A stretch of 64,000 nucleotides of DNA from Dokdonella_A soli. GTDB taxonomy: Bacteria > Pseudomonadota > Gammaproteobacteria > Xanthomonadales > Rhodanobacteraceae. Position numbers and translations under genes: made by a program. The notes under the pieces were generated by a model that saw nothing but the letters and a program-made list of their open reading frames with translations, was not told the origin of the DNA and did no database searches. This document shows, one piece after another, positions 1 to 8,686 of the stretch. Every line of letters begins with the position of its first letter. Positions within the stretch are counted from its first letter, which is position 1. The DNA lies in the NCBI RefSeq assembly GCF_039523175.1, contig NZ_BAAAEU010000025.1:186001-250000 (forward strand). Direction: 5' to 3'.

Positions 1-579
1 CACGGGAATCGGGCGATCGTCCGGGCCGGCCTTGTCGATCGACGGATGCTTGCTCCAGTACACCCCGTCCGAGAAGCCGTGGTACATGCCCTCGAAGCGG
101 ATGATCTTGTTGCGCTTGGTGAAGGCGCGCGCGAGGCGCGTCGCATACAGCACCGCCTCGGTGCCGGTGTTGCACAGGCGTACCTGCTCGACGCTCGGCA
201 CGGCGTCGATGATCTTCTGTGCGAGGCGCGCCTCATCGGCCGTCGGCAGCGCGAACACGGTGCCGCGGCTCTGAATGAAATCGACCACGGCCTGCGTCAC
301 GCGAGCCGGTCGGTGGCCGAAGATCATCGGGCCGAGGCCGAGCAGGTAGTCGATGTATTCGTTGCCGTCCACGTCGCGCAGGCGCGAGCCCTGCCCGCTC
401 TCGACGAACAAGGGATACGGCGACCATCCCGACCAGGTCGCGCGCGCGGTGCTGTTGACGCCGCCCGGGATGAGCTTGCAGGCGGCGTCGAACAAGTCGG
501 CGCTACGGGCTGTGTCGAGGCCGGCGACGAGTCGGGCGTCCGTGGCGGCCGGAGGGTTCTTCGAGCTGTCGATGTTCAA
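1..579 (-). CDS. Class III aminotransferase, glutamate-1-semialdehyde aminomutase-like (3' part outside window)
   Basis: This is the N-terminal 193 residues of a fold-type I PLP enzyme; the rest lies left of the window. Visible family landmarks are IPGGVNST near the start (HemL has IPGGVNSP), DVDGNEYIDYLLGLGPMIFGH, the GTEAV phosphate-binding turn and FEGMYHGFSDG. The catalytic lysine is not in the window. The reading frame opens at a TTG preceded by GGAG eight bases upstream; no ATG or GTG fits. It diverges from HemL enough (NTGTEAVLYATRLARAF) that I would not call it hemL; related enzymes act as general 2,1-aminomutases or omega-transaminases in secondary pathways. The MtnX-like phosphatase 167 bp upstream on the same strand may belong to the same pathway. 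Confidence 0.8.
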   Translation of the reverse strand, partial: MNIDSSKNPPAATDARLVAGLDTARSADLFDAACKLIPGGVNSTARATWSGWSPYPLFVESGQGSRLRDVDGNEYIDYLLGLGPMIFGHRPARVTQAVVDFIQSRGTVFALPTADEARLAQKIIDAVPSVEQVRLCNTGTEAVLYATRLARAFTKRNKIIRFEGMYHGFSDGVYWSKHPSIDKAGPDDRPIPV

Positions 580-676
580 GGATGCGACTCCAAAGGGCGG
601 ATCGACCGCGCGCGGGCGCGGGATCGGGAATTCGGCGGGGAGCACCGGCGACGAAAGCGCCGGTGCCGACAAGCTT

Positions 677-742
677 AGGAGCCTGTTGGACTTGAGGGGT
701 CGAGGCTCTGCAGCCCGGCCAACTCAAGTCCGGCAGGCTCCT
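677..742. repeat. Long inverted repeat between aminotransferase and phosphatase genes
   Basis: Two 20-base arms at 677-696 and 723-742 are complementary except for two central bases (AGGAGCCTG, TT, GGACTTGAG against its complement), with a 26-base loop. No T-run follows on either strand, so it is a poor intrinsic terminator. It shares the word CTCAAGTCCGGCA with the hairpins between modB and modC, which suggests a dispersed palindromic repeat. Confidence 0.6.
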
Positions 743-746
743 GACG

Positions 747-1448
747 TCAGGCCGCCTGCAGCGACGGCGCGAGCGCCGTTTCATGGCCGTGCGCCGCGAG
801 CTCGCCGGCGAGCAGCGTCGGCAGCAGGTCGAGCGCGTCGGCGAAGCCGGTGATCGGCACGTACGGGATGCCGGCCGACCGGCAATGCTCGATCAGGCGG
901 TGCTTGGCGAACACCAGGTCGACTTCACCGGCGACGCAGAAATCCGAATTGCCATCGCCGATCAGCAGCACGCGCTTGCGTGCGGCCTTCGCGCTGCTCG
1001 CGCAGGAGCACTTGCAGTTGCCGCTGCGGCAGCCGGCCTTGCCATACGGAAAATCGAGCTGCCAGCCGTTCTCGCCGACCGCATCGAGGCGGTTCGCGAC
1101 GATCGGCAGGTCGCCGAGTTCGTAATTGCCGAGGATGCGCCGGATCGCGTAGTCGAGACCGTCGCTGACGATCGCCAGAGGCATGCCGGAATCGCGGGCA
1201 GCGGCGGCGAAATACGGGAATGCGCGATCGATCGACATGTCGTCGAGATGCGCGTCCATTTCCGCACGCGTCGCCTCAAGCAGTGCGACCTGCTGGGCCA
1301 TGCAGTCGTGCGAGCCGATCTCGCCGCGCCGCCAGGCCTGTTCGATCGCCTGCCAGCCGGGTCGGCCGAAGCGCTCAAGCAGGGAATCGGTGATGTCCTC
1401 GACCGACACGGTGCCGTCGAAGTCGCAAAGAATGGTCCAGTTGGACAA
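747..1448 (-). CDS. MtnX-like HAD-IB family phosphatase
   Basis: This is a 233-residue haloacid-dehalogenase-type phosphohydrolase, probably cytoplasmic. Motif I is DFDGT (nucleophile and acid/base aspartates, residues 9-13), motif II is the SDG in AIVSDG, and motif IV is GDGNSD. A cysteine-rich stretch (GCRSGNCKCSC) sits where MtnX relatives also carry a cysteine cluster. MtnX dephosphorylates a methionine-salvage intermediate, but no other salvage gene is present, so the substrate here is unknown. The start is a TTG with AGGA upstream; no ATG is available at the N-terminal motif. It lies immediately upstream of the aminotransferase on the same strand. The alternative reading is a phosphoserine-phosphatase-like enzyme. 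Confidence 0.78.
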   Translation of the reverse strand: MSNWTILCDFDGTVSVEDITDSLLERFGRPGWQAIEQAWRRGEIGSHDCMAQQVALLEATRAEMDAHLDDMSIDRAFPYFAAAARDSGMPLAIVSDGLDYAIRRILGNYELGDLPIVANRLDAVGENGWQLDFPYGKAGCRSGNCKCSCASSAKAARKRVLLIGDGNSDFCVAGEVDLVFAKHRLIEHCRSAGIPYVPITGFADALDLLPTLLAGELAAHGHETALAPSLQAA

Positions 1449-1460
1449 GTGAGGTTCCTG

Positions 1461-1480
1461 AAAACCCCGCGGCGGGGTTG
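1461..1480 (-). terminator. Probable intrinsic terminator of the exporter operon
   Basis: AACCCCGC pairs with GCGGGGTT around a very short loop, and on the minus strand the hairpin runs into TTTTC. It lies about 80 bp past the stop of the HlyD-like gene and just before the phosphatase start, so it probably separates the two transcripts. The U-tract is short, so termination may be partial. Confidence 0.5.
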
Positions 1481-1556
1481 TCTCAGGACACAGGTTAGCC
1501 GGCCCCGTCTTTCGGCCGGCTTTCGCGCCCGTCCCGGACTCCGCTGTGGACCGTGC

Positions 1557-2462
1557 TCAGCGCTTGAACCGCACCAGCACGCGCTGGCCGATGCGGAAAT
1601 CGACCCCTTCGAGCAGCAACACGCATTCAACATCGTGCGCGCCGGCACGCTCGACCGGGTCATCGGTCAGGCGGCTCGGGCCAAACACCTCGCCGACGCG
1701 CAGCACGCGGGCCGGCCAGGCCTTGCCCTGATCCGAATCGCGCACGACCTCGGCCTGCATGCCGGGCTTGACCAGGTCGACATAGGCCTCGTTGAGTTCG
1801 GCCCGGACGATGCGCGGCCGATCCGGCAGCAGTTGGAACAGTTCCGTGGCCGATTGCGTAGAAACCGCGTCGCCCACATGCACGGAGCGCTGCACGATGC
1901 GTCCGGCTGAAGGTGCCCTGATCGCGCGCGCCTCCAGCTCGGCACGCGCTTGATCGACGTGCTGGCGCGCGACCTTGACCGCGGCCTCGGCCGCGACCGT
2001 CTCGGCCTTCAGCGATGCCAGCGCCGCGGACGCGTCATCGGCCGACTGACCGGTCGCGGCACCCGCGTCGGCGGCCTCGCCGAGCCGCTTGACCTGCACC
2101 TCGGCGGGCGTGACCTTCGTCTTCAATACGTCGACTTGTGCAACGGCCTGGCCGAGGCCTGCCTCGGCGACGCCGACGGTGATCCGCGCCTGGCGCTGAT
2201 CGAGCAACGCAAGCACGTCGCCCTGCTTCACGCTGTCGCCATCCTCGACCTTGACCGCGTCGATGCGTCCGTCACGTGGCGCGACGATGCGGATCAGGCC
2301 GCCTTCGACATCGACCTGGCCGCGGGCCATCGCGAGATACGGGCTTTGCGCCGGCGCTGCGCCGGACTTCGCGCTGCCGCTGTCATCCGAACACGCGGCG
2401 AGTGCGCTGGCGAGCGCCAGCGTCACGGCGAAGGAAATCGATCGTGCAAGCGCACGGGTCAT
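1557..2462 (-). CDS. HlyD/DevB-type periplasmic adaptor lipoprotein
   Basis: This 301-residue membrane-fusion protein would bridge the inner-membrane ABC exporter and the outer-membrane channel. The N-terminus is a lipoprotein signal ending in LAAC (Cys 24). A lipoyl/barrel-sandwich half follows (GGLIRIVAPRDGRIDAVKVEDGDSV region), then a helical hairpin rich in Ala/Glu (about 95-180), the second lipoyl half (IRAPSAGRIVQRSVHVGD) and a beta-barrel. The ATG overlaps the TGA of the ATPase gene (ATGA), showing translational coupling. It is last in the four-gene operon. The substrate is not identifiable from sequence. Confidence 0.88.
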   Translation of the reverse strand: MTRALARSISFAVTLALASALAACSDDSGSAKSGAAPAQSPYLAMARGQVDVEGGLIRIVAPRDGRIDAVKVEDGDSVKQGDVLALLDQRQARITVGVAEAGLGQAVAQVDVLKTKVTPAEVQVKRLGEAADAGAATGQSADDASAALASLKAETVAAEAAVKVARQHVDQARAELEARAIRAPSAGRIVQRSVHVGDAVSTQSATELFQLLPDRPRIVRAELNEAYVDLVKPGMQAEVVRDSDQGKAWPARVLRVGEVFGPSRLTDDPVERAGAHDVECVLLLEGVDFRIGQRVLVRFKR

Positions 2463-3172
2463 CGCAAGGCATCCTCGTTGGGTGCGGACCGCAGCCGCCG
2501 GTCCGACAGTATCTTGCCATCCTCCATCGCCAACACGCGATCGGCGTGCGCGATCAGGCGCTGGTCGTGGCTGACGCAGAGCACGGTCGCACCGTGTGTG
2601 CGTGCGATCTTGTGCAGCGTGTCGATCACGATCTGGCCGTTCGCGGCATCGAGTGCGCTGGTCGGCTCGTCGGCGAACAATAGCTGGGGTTCCTTGGCCA
2701 GCGCGCGCGCGATCGCGACACGCTGCTTCTCGCCGCCGGAAAGCTCGGCCGGACGCAGCGTCATGCGGCTGGCGAGGCCGACCTCCTCGAGCGCGGCGCG
2801 TGCGCGCGAACGCGCCGCCGAATTGCCGACGCCGAGATAGCCGAGCGGCAGCGCGACCTGCTCGAGCGCATTCAGCGCCGGAAACAGGTTGAATCCCTGG
2901 AACACGAATCCTGTGTGCCGCAGGCGGAAGTGCTCCAGCTCGCGCGCCTTCAGCCGGCCCAGATCCTGCCCGAGCGCGGATGTGCGCCCGCCGTCAGGGC
3001 GCAGCAGCCCGCTGAGAATCGCGAGCAGCGTGCTCTTGCCGCAGCCGGAGGGACCGGAGACCAGGGTCAGTTCGCCGGCCTCGACCGTCACCGACAGCCC
3101 GCGCAGCACGTCGGTGCGCACCGCGCCGGTGATGAAGGACTTGCACAGGGAATCGGCGATCAGCGCGCTCAT
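2459..3172 (-). CDS. ABC exporter ATPase, DevA/MacB-type
   Basis: This is a nucleotide-binding subunit of about 237 residues. Walker A is SGPSGCGKSTLL, the signature is LSGGEKQRV, Walker B is LLFADEPTSALD and the H-loop is VSHD. I chose the ATG at 3172 (MSALIADSL) instead of an upstream in-frame ATG inside the permease gene: it lies 7 bp past the permease stop and gives the usual family N-terminus. It would energise the FtsX-like permease encoded just upstream. Confidence 0.92.
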   Translation of the reverse strand: MSALIADSLCKSFITGAVRTDVLRGLSVTVEAGELTLVSGPSGCGKSTLLAILSGLLRPDGGRTSALGQDLGRLKARELEHFRLRHTGFVFQGFNLFPALNALEQVALPLGYLGVGNSAARSRARAALEEVGLASRMTLRPAELSGGEKQRVAIARALAKEPQLLFADEPTSALDAANGQIVIDTLHKIARTHGATVLCVSHDQRLIAHADRVLAMEDGKILSDRRLRSAPNEDALR

Positions 3173-3179
3173 GCGACGG

Positions 3180-4301
3180 TCACCGGAGCAGCAGCGCGGG
3201 ATCGGCATGGCGCAGCGCGCGCACCGCCATCAGGCCGGATACCAGCGCGATGCCCATGACCAGCACTGCGCAGACCGCGACCGTGACCAGATCGAGCTGC
3301 ACCGGCACGTCGCGATGACGTGCGATCGCGACCACCAGCGCGGTCACCAGCCCGCCGACGACGAGACCGAATGCGCCGACCCAGGCGGCCTGCTTCAGCA
3401 CGACGTGGCGCAGTGCGCCGAAGCCGACGCCGAGCGCGTGCAATGTGGCGTACTCGCGAATCGAGCCGGCGACCGCTCCCATCAGGGTCTGGCTGGTGAT
3501 GACCGCGCCGACCAGGAACACGACCACGGCCAGGAACAGCACGCCGACACCGGCGCCGGTCTCCAACATCCAGTAGGTCACCGCGCGCCGCGCGAACGCC
3601 GTACGCGTCCAGACCTCGAAACGCTGTGCGCCGGCCTGCAGCCGCGCACGCACTTGATTGGCTTGATCTGGATCGCGCAGCTTGACAAGGTAATACGCGA
3701 CTTCGCCGCTGCCATTGCTGTCGAGCCGGTGCGAAGTCGCCAGCGAGGTCACGATGTTGACGCCACCGAGCGCGCGCAGACCGTTGCCAACACCGACGAT
3801 GCGGACACGATGACCGTTGATGACCGCCTGATCACCGACGTTAAGGCCAAGTTTGGTCAGGTCGGCCCTGTCGACGATGACCCCGTCGGGCTCGTCCAGC
3901 TTCGCACGCAACGCCGGCGTCAGCACGTCGCCGAACATCATGCCGTCGGCGCGCGTGTCGACGCCGGAGACGAACACCGACACACCGCCCTTGTCGGCCG
4001 GGCCGCGCCAGTCACCGTCGATCCAGTTGAACGGTTCCACCCGCACGACCTCGGGGTCCATCAGCGCACGGATTTCCGCTTCGCGCGGAATCGGCCGACC
4101 GAGTTCGATGCTCTGCGTGCCCGGATAACCGAGCCAGAGATCACCGCCGGATTTCTTGATGTAGACCGCCGCGCTGTTGAAGATGCCGAACACCAGGGCC
4201 GCCTGCACCAGCAGCAGCAGGCCGGAGAACGCGACCGCGAGCGCCGACGGCAGGAAGCGACGCCATTCGTAGACCAGGGTCTTGCGGGCGAGCGGCACCA
4301 T
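3180..4301 (-). CDS. FtsX-like ABC permease, DevC-type
   Basis: This 373-residue inner-membrane subunit has one N-terminal transmembrane segment (about 15-40), a large periplasmic domain (about 45-235) and three C-terminal segments (about 245-355), the standard MacB/FtsX-type topology. The N-terminus, with its YEWRRFLPSALAVAFSGLL and SGGDLWLGYPGTQS stretches, resembles DevC-type permeases of tripartite exporters. The start overlaps the stop of the outer-membrane gene as TGATG. The DevBCA family exports glycolipids in cyanobacteria, but in proteobacteria the cargo is usually unknown. Confidence 0.88.
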   Translation of the reverse strand: MVPLARKTLVYEWRRFLPSALAVAFSGLLLLVQAALVFGIFNSAAVYIKKSGGDLWLGYPGTQSIELGRPIPREAEIRALMDPEVVRVEPFNWIDGDWRGPADKGGVSVFVSGVDTRADGMMFGDVLTPALRAKLDEPDGVIVDRADLTKLGLNVGDQAVINGHRVRIVGVGNGLRALGGVNIVTSLATSHRLDSNGSGEVAYYLVKLRDPDQANQVRARLQAGAQRFEVWTRTAFARRAVTYWMLETGAGVGVLFLAVVVFLVGAVITSQTLMGAVAGSIREYATLHALGVGFGALRHVVLKQAAWVGAFGLVVGGLVTALVVAIARHRDVPVQLDLVTVAVCAVLVMGIALVSGLMAVRALRHADPALLLR

Positions 4302-5749
4302 CAGTCCGCGGGCTCCGCGTGCGGCAGCGGGGCGCCACCCAGCGCCTTGTACAGCGCGATGAACGCGATATTGCGCTCCTGCTCGGCCTGCGCGATCTCG
4401 AGCCGCGCCTGCACCAGCGCGGCGGTCGAGGTGACGCGGTCGAAGCCGTCGGCGAGGCCGAGCCGGCGCAGTGTGCCGGTCGTGGCCGCGGCATGTTCAA
4501 CGCCGGCGAGGCCGCGGCCGAGCGCAGCGATGCGCTCGCGCTGCCGTTCCAGCGCCGCCATCGCGGTTTCCGCCTCGGCGATACCTTCCAGTACGGCTTG
4601 GCGATACGTGAGCACACTGGCAGAGAGTTCCGCATCGCGTGCGTCGGCGGCCGCCTTTCGCGCACCCCAATCGAACAGCGGTATATCGATGGCCGGACCG
4701 AAAGTCACGATGCCATCCGCATCCGAAAGACGCGTACGGCCGATCACGCGCGCCGAGTAGGTCAACGAACCACCGAGGCCGAGGCGCGGATACAGCTCGG
4801 CGCGCGCGAGGCCGAGTTCGCCGGCGGCCTTCAGCACTTCGCTCTCGGCGCGCCGGATCTCCGGCCGCGTGCGCAGCAGGTCGGCCGGCGCGGAGGCGAT
4901 GCGCAGGTCGCCGAGTTCGGGCTGCGTGCCGGCACCGACCAAGGCGGCGTCCGGTTCGATTTTTCCAAGCAGCACGCCGAGCTTCTGCCGGCTCTGCACG
5001 ACGGCGAGCCGCGGCTCGTAAAGCGCAGCTTCCGCGGATGCCTGCTCCACTCGCGCACGCGCGAGATCGTTCGCCGACGCGAGGCGCAGGCGGACACGCG
5101 TCTCGGTCAGCCCCACCTTGTCCCTGGCATCGGCGGCAAGTTGTTCCAGCAGACCCTGGCGTCGCTGTGCGCCGCGCAGCTCCACGTAGCTGCGCGCGAC
5201 TTCGGCGACCACGCTGACCCGTGCCGCCTGCCTATCCGATTCGGCAATGCCGAGATCACCCGCGACAACGCGCGAGTGGCCTGTGGAGCGGCCGAACAGG
5301 CCAAGCTCCCACTTCGTATCGAAACCCATCTGGAAATAGCTGGCGCTGCTGTCCGGCGCCGGCTCATTGAGCGTATGCACGCCGAACTGCGGCAGGAATC
5401 CCGCATAGCGGTGATCGGCCAGCGTGCGTGCCGCGTCGATGCGCAGCGCGGCCTGGGCGATCGTGAGGTTGCCCGAAAGCGCTTGGTCGACCAGGCGATC
5501 GAGTTCCGGATCGTTGAACGCCTTCCACCAGCCGCGCAGATCCGGAGCCGGCGCCTTCGCCTCGCTCGCGGACGTGTTCTGCCACGCAGGCGGCGTGTCG
5601 TCGGCGAGACGCGGCAGCTGCACCATCGCGCAGCCGCCGAGGAGCGCGGCAAGCGCGCACGCAATCGACGGGTATCGCAAGTGCCGATACGTTCGATGGG
5701 CGGCGCCGAGCGGCGTGGAACCGCTCGGATGTGGGGTGGTGGTGCCCAT
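4301..5749 (-). CDS. TolC/NodT-family outer-membrane efflux lipoprotein
   Basis: This is a 482-residue outer-membrane factor. A lipoprotein signal ends in LLGGC, and two outer-membrane-efflux repeats follow, with long amphipathic helices and the typical RPEIRRAE, PRLGLGGS and FGPAIDIPLFDWG segments. It heads the operon, giving an exporter with all three layers (channel, permease plus ATPase, adaptor) in one transcript. The ATG at 5749 has no strong ribosome-binding site, and an in-frame TTG shortly before the hydrophobic segment is an alternative start. Confidence 0.9.
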   Translation of the reverse strand: MGTTTPHPSGSTPLGAAHRTYRHLRYPSIACALAALLGGCAMVQLPRLADDTPPAWQNTSASEAKAPAPDLRGWWKAFNDPELDRLVDQALSGNLTIAQAALRIDAARTLADHRYAGFLPQFGVHTLNEPAPDSSASYFQMGFDTKWELGLFGRSTGHSRVVAGDLGIAESDRQAARVSVVAEVARSYVELRGAQRRQGLLEQLAADARDKVGLTETRVRLRLASANDLARARVEQASAEAALYEPRLAVVQSRQKLGVLLGKIEPDAALVGAGTQPELGDLRIASAPADLLRTRPEIRRAESEVLKAAGELGLARAELYPRLGLGGSLTYSARVIGRTRLSDADGIVTFGPAIDIPLFDWGARKAAADARDAELSASVLTYRQAVLEGIAEAETAMAALERQRERIAALGRGLAGVEHAAATTGTLRRLGLADGFDRVTSTAALVQARLEIAQAEQERNIAFIALYKALGGAPLPHAEPAD

Positions 5750-5988
5750 ACGTCACGTCGGTGGTGCGATCCAATCGATGGCCGGATCGCATCGGCCAGC
5801 GCCAAGTCTAGCGGTTTGTGCGTGCGCTGAAACCACGCAACGCGCATTCGGCGGTCCGCTGCAGGATTGGATCGCGCCGATTGCCGCGGTCCTAGCGGGC
5901 CGATTCGGTGTTCGATGCAACCCGCCCGGACCCGTGTCGGCGCGGCTCTCGTGCGCCTTGTGCGATCTTTCGTCAAGACAATGACGCG

Positions 5989-6336
5989 CTAGTGTTGCAC
6001 ATGCGGCTTCGCGTCGGCAGCCGCCTCGCGCACCTGATCGGCGGGTGACTCGACTTGGGTCGAGACGATCGCGCCGGTCTTTGCATCGACCTGGACCTCG
6101 GTGATGTCCTTCGAGTTTGGACGCTTGATATCGAACGACCAGATCAGTTTGCCGTGCTCCTTCTCCAGCTCCGAACTCGCGATCGTTCCATCCGGCACCT
6201 TCTGCAACGCGGTCGCGCGGGCGTCGGCTTCGGCGATCTTCGCCTGTGTGTGCAGGTCCTGCGGGGGCTGGCCCGCGAACGCGGACGCTGCAAGCACAAG
6301 AACGAATGCGCCACTCGTAATGATTCGGCTGTTCAT
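5989..6336 (-). CDS. Secreted PepSY-domain protein
   Basis: This 115-residue protein starts at the internal ATG at 6336, because only there does a normal signal peptide begin (MNSRIITSGAFVLVLAASAFA, cleaved before GQPP). The remainder is a PepSY domain with the usual IAEADARATALQKVPDG helix and the EVQVDAKTGAIVS strand pair. PepSY domains often inhibit or chaperone peptidases or act in envelope homeostasis, but no partner is obvious next to it. The GAGA before the start is a weak ribosome-binding site. Confidence 0.83.
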   Translation of the reverse strand: MNSRIITSGAFVLVLAASAFAGQPPQDLHTQAKIAEADARATALQKVPDGTIASSELEKEHGKLIWSFDIKRPNSKDITEVQVDAKTGAIVSTQVESPADQVREAAADAKPHVQH

Positions 6337-6421
6337 GATGGATCTCGCTGATGGGGGATGACCAGCGTAGCTGCCCAGCCTTAAGGCATTCTTATTCGCA
6401 TGAACGGTCGGCAACGCGCGA

Positions 6422-8245
6422 TCAGACGTTGGCCGACGCGGCCAATTCGCCGAGAAACACCTCGCCGTAGCGCTCCAGCTTGCGCTCGCCGACGCCACTG
6501 ATCGCGCCGAGTGCTGACAAGGTCTGTGGGCGTTCGCGCAGCATCGACAGAAGTGTCGCGTCGTGGAAGATCACGTAGGCCGGCACGCCCTGCTCTTTCG
6601 CGAGGCGCGCGCGCAGGTCGCGCAGCGCATCCCACAACGCGGCCTCGTGCGGCGCGATATCGAGGCTTGCACGCGTGCGTTCGGTGCGCACCTTCTGGCG
6701 CTTGGCACGCCGTCCGGCACTGTCGGCCTGGCGGCGCAAAAGCACCGACTTCTCGCCGCGCAGCACGTCACGACTGGAAGCGGTCAGGCGCAAGGTGCCA
6801 TAGCCTTCCTCGTCCGGCGTGAGCAGGCCGGTCGCGACGAGTTGGCGGAACACGCCGCGCCACTGCTGCTTGTCGAGGTCGGCACCGACACCGAAGGTGC
6901 TGAGTTCGTCGTGGCGCAGGCTGCGGATGCGATCGTCCGCTTCACCGCGCAACACCGCGGTCAGGTGCGTGACGCCGTAGCGCTGGCCGGTGCGGTACAC
7001 GCAGGACAGGGCTTTCTGCGCGACCACGCTCGCGTCCCAGGTTTCGGGCGGCTCGAGGCAGTTGTCGCAGTTGCCGCACGGTTTCGGCAGCGTCTCGCCG
7101 AAATATGCGAGCAGGCGCTGACGCCGGCACGCGGTCGTCTCCGCATAGCCGAGCAATTCGTCGAGCTTGCGCCGCTCCACGCGCTTGCGCTCCTCGCCGG
7201 ACTCGGACTGCGCGATGAACTGCGCGAGCGTCACGACATCGCCGAGCCCGTAGCAAAGCCACGCATCCGCCGGCAGCCCGTCGCGGCCGGCGCGACCGGT
7301 TTCCTGGTAATAGCCTTCCATGCTCTTGGGCAGGTCCATGTGCGCGACGAAGCGCACGTCCGGCTTGTCGATGCCCATGCCGAACGCGATCGTCGCGACC
7401 ATCACGAAGCCTTCCTCGCGCAGGAATCTCTGCTGGTTGCGTGCACGCATCGCCGCATCCATGCCGGCGTGATACGGCAGCGCGGCGACGCCCTGCTCGA
7501 CCAGCCAGTCCGCGGTGTCCTCGACCTTGCGCCGCGACAGGCAGTAGACGATGCCGGACGCACCCTTGTGCGCGACGAGGAAATCCTTGAGCTGGCGCCG
7601 TGCGTCGTCCTTCTCGGCGACGCGATAGCAGATGTTCGGCCGGTCGAAACTCGCGACGAACTGGCGCGCGGATTCCAGCGCCAGCCGCTCTACGATCTCG
7701 CGCCGCGTTGGCGCATCCGCGGTCGCGGTCAGCGCGATGCGCGGGATCGCCGGGAAACGCTCGTGCAGGATCGTGAGCGCGCGGTACTCGGGGCGGAAAT
7801 CATGGCCCCACTGCGACACGCAATGCGCCTCGTCGATCGCGAACAGCGACACCGGCGTACGCGCGATCAGGTCGAGGCAGCGCTCGGTCAGCAGCCGCTC
7901 CGGCGCGACGTAGAGCAGCTTCAACGCGCCGTCCGCGAAACGCCGCTCGACCTCGCGCTGCGCCTGCGCGTCGAGACTGGAATTGAGGAACGCGGCCTCT
8001 ACGCCAAGCTGGCGCAAGGCATCGACCTGATCCTGCATCAGCGCGATCAGCGGCGACACCACGATCGCGCAACCGTCGCGCAACAGCGCCGGAATCTGGT
8101 AGCACAGCGACTTGCCGCCGCCGGTCGGCATCAGGACGAGCGCGTCGCCGCCACTGGCAACGTGTTCGATGATCGCCTGCTGCTCGCCGCGGAATGCGGG
8201 GTAGCCGAAGACGGACTGGAGGATATGCAAAGCGGAGGATGACAT
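6422..8245 (-). CDS. recQ: ATP-dependent DNA helicase RecQ
   Basis: This is a 607-residue SF2 helicase, the normal RecQ length. Helicase motifs include PTGGGKS (Walker A), IDEAHCVSQWGHDFRPEY (DEAH box plus aromatic loop) and YYQETGRAGRDG (motif VI). The RecQ C-terminal zinc site shows a cysteine in TTACRRQ followed by CGNCDNC, then a winged helix, and an HRDC domain closes the protein. It unwinds DNA during recombination repair and restarts stalled forks. It appears monocistronic. Confidence 0.97.
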   Translation of the reverse strand: MSSSALHILQSVFGYPAFRGEQQAIIEHVASGGDALVLMPTGGGKSLCYQIPALLRDGCAIVVSPLIALMQDQVDALRQLGVEAAFLNSSLDAQAQREVERRFADGALKLLYVAPERLLTERCLDLIARTPVSLFAIDEAHCVSQWGHDFRPEYRALTILHERFPAIPRIALTATADAPTRREIVERLALESARQFVASFDRPNICYRVAEKDDARRQLKDFLVAHKGASGIVYCLSRRKVEDTADWLVEQGVAALPYHAGMDAAMRARNQQRFLREEGFVMVATIAFGMGIDKPDVRFVAHMDLPKSMEGYYQETGRAGRDGLPADAWLCYGLGDVVTLAQFIAQSESGEERKRVERRKLDELLGYAETTACRRQRLLAYFGETLPKPCGNCDNCLEPPETWDASVVAQKALSCVYRTGQRYGVTHLTAVLRGEADDRIRSLRHDELSTFGVGADLDKQQWRGVFRQLVATGLLTPDEEGYGTLRLTASSRDVLRGEKSVLLRRQADSAGRRAKRQKVRTERTRASLDIAPHEAALWDALRDLRARLAKEQGVPAYVIFHDATLLSMLRERPQTLSALGAISGVGERKLERYGEVFLGELAASANV

Positions 8246-8348
8246 CGCGTCATGCTAACAAAGCGCGGCGGCCCTACGATGTTCCGCGCGAACGACGCGC
8301 GGATTTCCTACGCGATCACGCACCAGCCATCGCGCACGCTTCAACAAA

Positions 8349-8425
8349 GTAGGTTGGGGTGAGCCCGCGAACCCCAACGACTGCTGCGTTCGACGTTGGG
8401 CATCGCTCCGCTCAGCCCAACCTAC
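8349..8425. repeat. 77-bp palindromic repeat, copy 1
   Basis: It begins GTAGGTTGGGGTGAG and ends CTCAGCCCAACCTAC, with an internal GTTGGGCATCGC segment. An almost identical 77-bp copy lies at 8567-8643. This type of element is widely dispersed in proteobacterial genomes. It lies between the recQ start and the porin remnant. Confidence 0.8.
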
Positions 8426-8455
8426 ACCTCGTGAGACGCCACCTGGCATCACACA

Positions 8456-8563
8456 TCAGAAATAGATCTGCGCGCGCGCCTCGAAGATCGTCGGATCGAG
8501 CGAGAGATTGCCCTTGTCGCTCGACGCGCGGATGACGTTCGCCCGCAGCTTGAAGTGCTCAGC
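8456..8563 (-). pseudogene. Detached copy of the porin gene 3' end
   Basis: On the minus strand it encodes the last 35 residues of an OprO/P-like porin, ending FEARAQIYF and a stop, nearly identical to the end of the intact porin gene at 8687-8794. No upstream part of the gene accompanies it; the copy is followed directly by the second 77-bp repeat. It has no start and is not expected to be translated. It is either a remnant of a former tandem paralogue or of an allele replaced by recombination. Confidence 0.85.
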
Positions 8564-8566
8564 ACG

Positions 8567-8643
8567 GTAGGTTGGGGTGAGCTTGCGAACCCCAACAGGT
8601 CTCGCACCGGATGTTGGGCATCGCTACGCTCAGCCCAACCTAC
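8567..8643. repeat. 77-bp palindromic repeat, copy 2
   Basis: This is the second copy of the element at 8349-8425, the same length and orientation, with its ends GTAGGTTGGG and CCCAACCTAC intact. It separates the intact porin gene from the detached copy of its 3' end. Confidence 0.8.
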
Positions 8644-8686
8644 GCGTTGCCTTGACTTTGCGGTTTGCGCCATCCTGACCGACACA

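Noticed and set aside
783..1910. Long plus-strand open frame (375 codons) opposite the phosphatase and adaptor genes
   Set aside because: It is antisense to two genes with clear motifs, has an Arg/Ala/His-rich composition and no family signature; it is a high-GC shadow.
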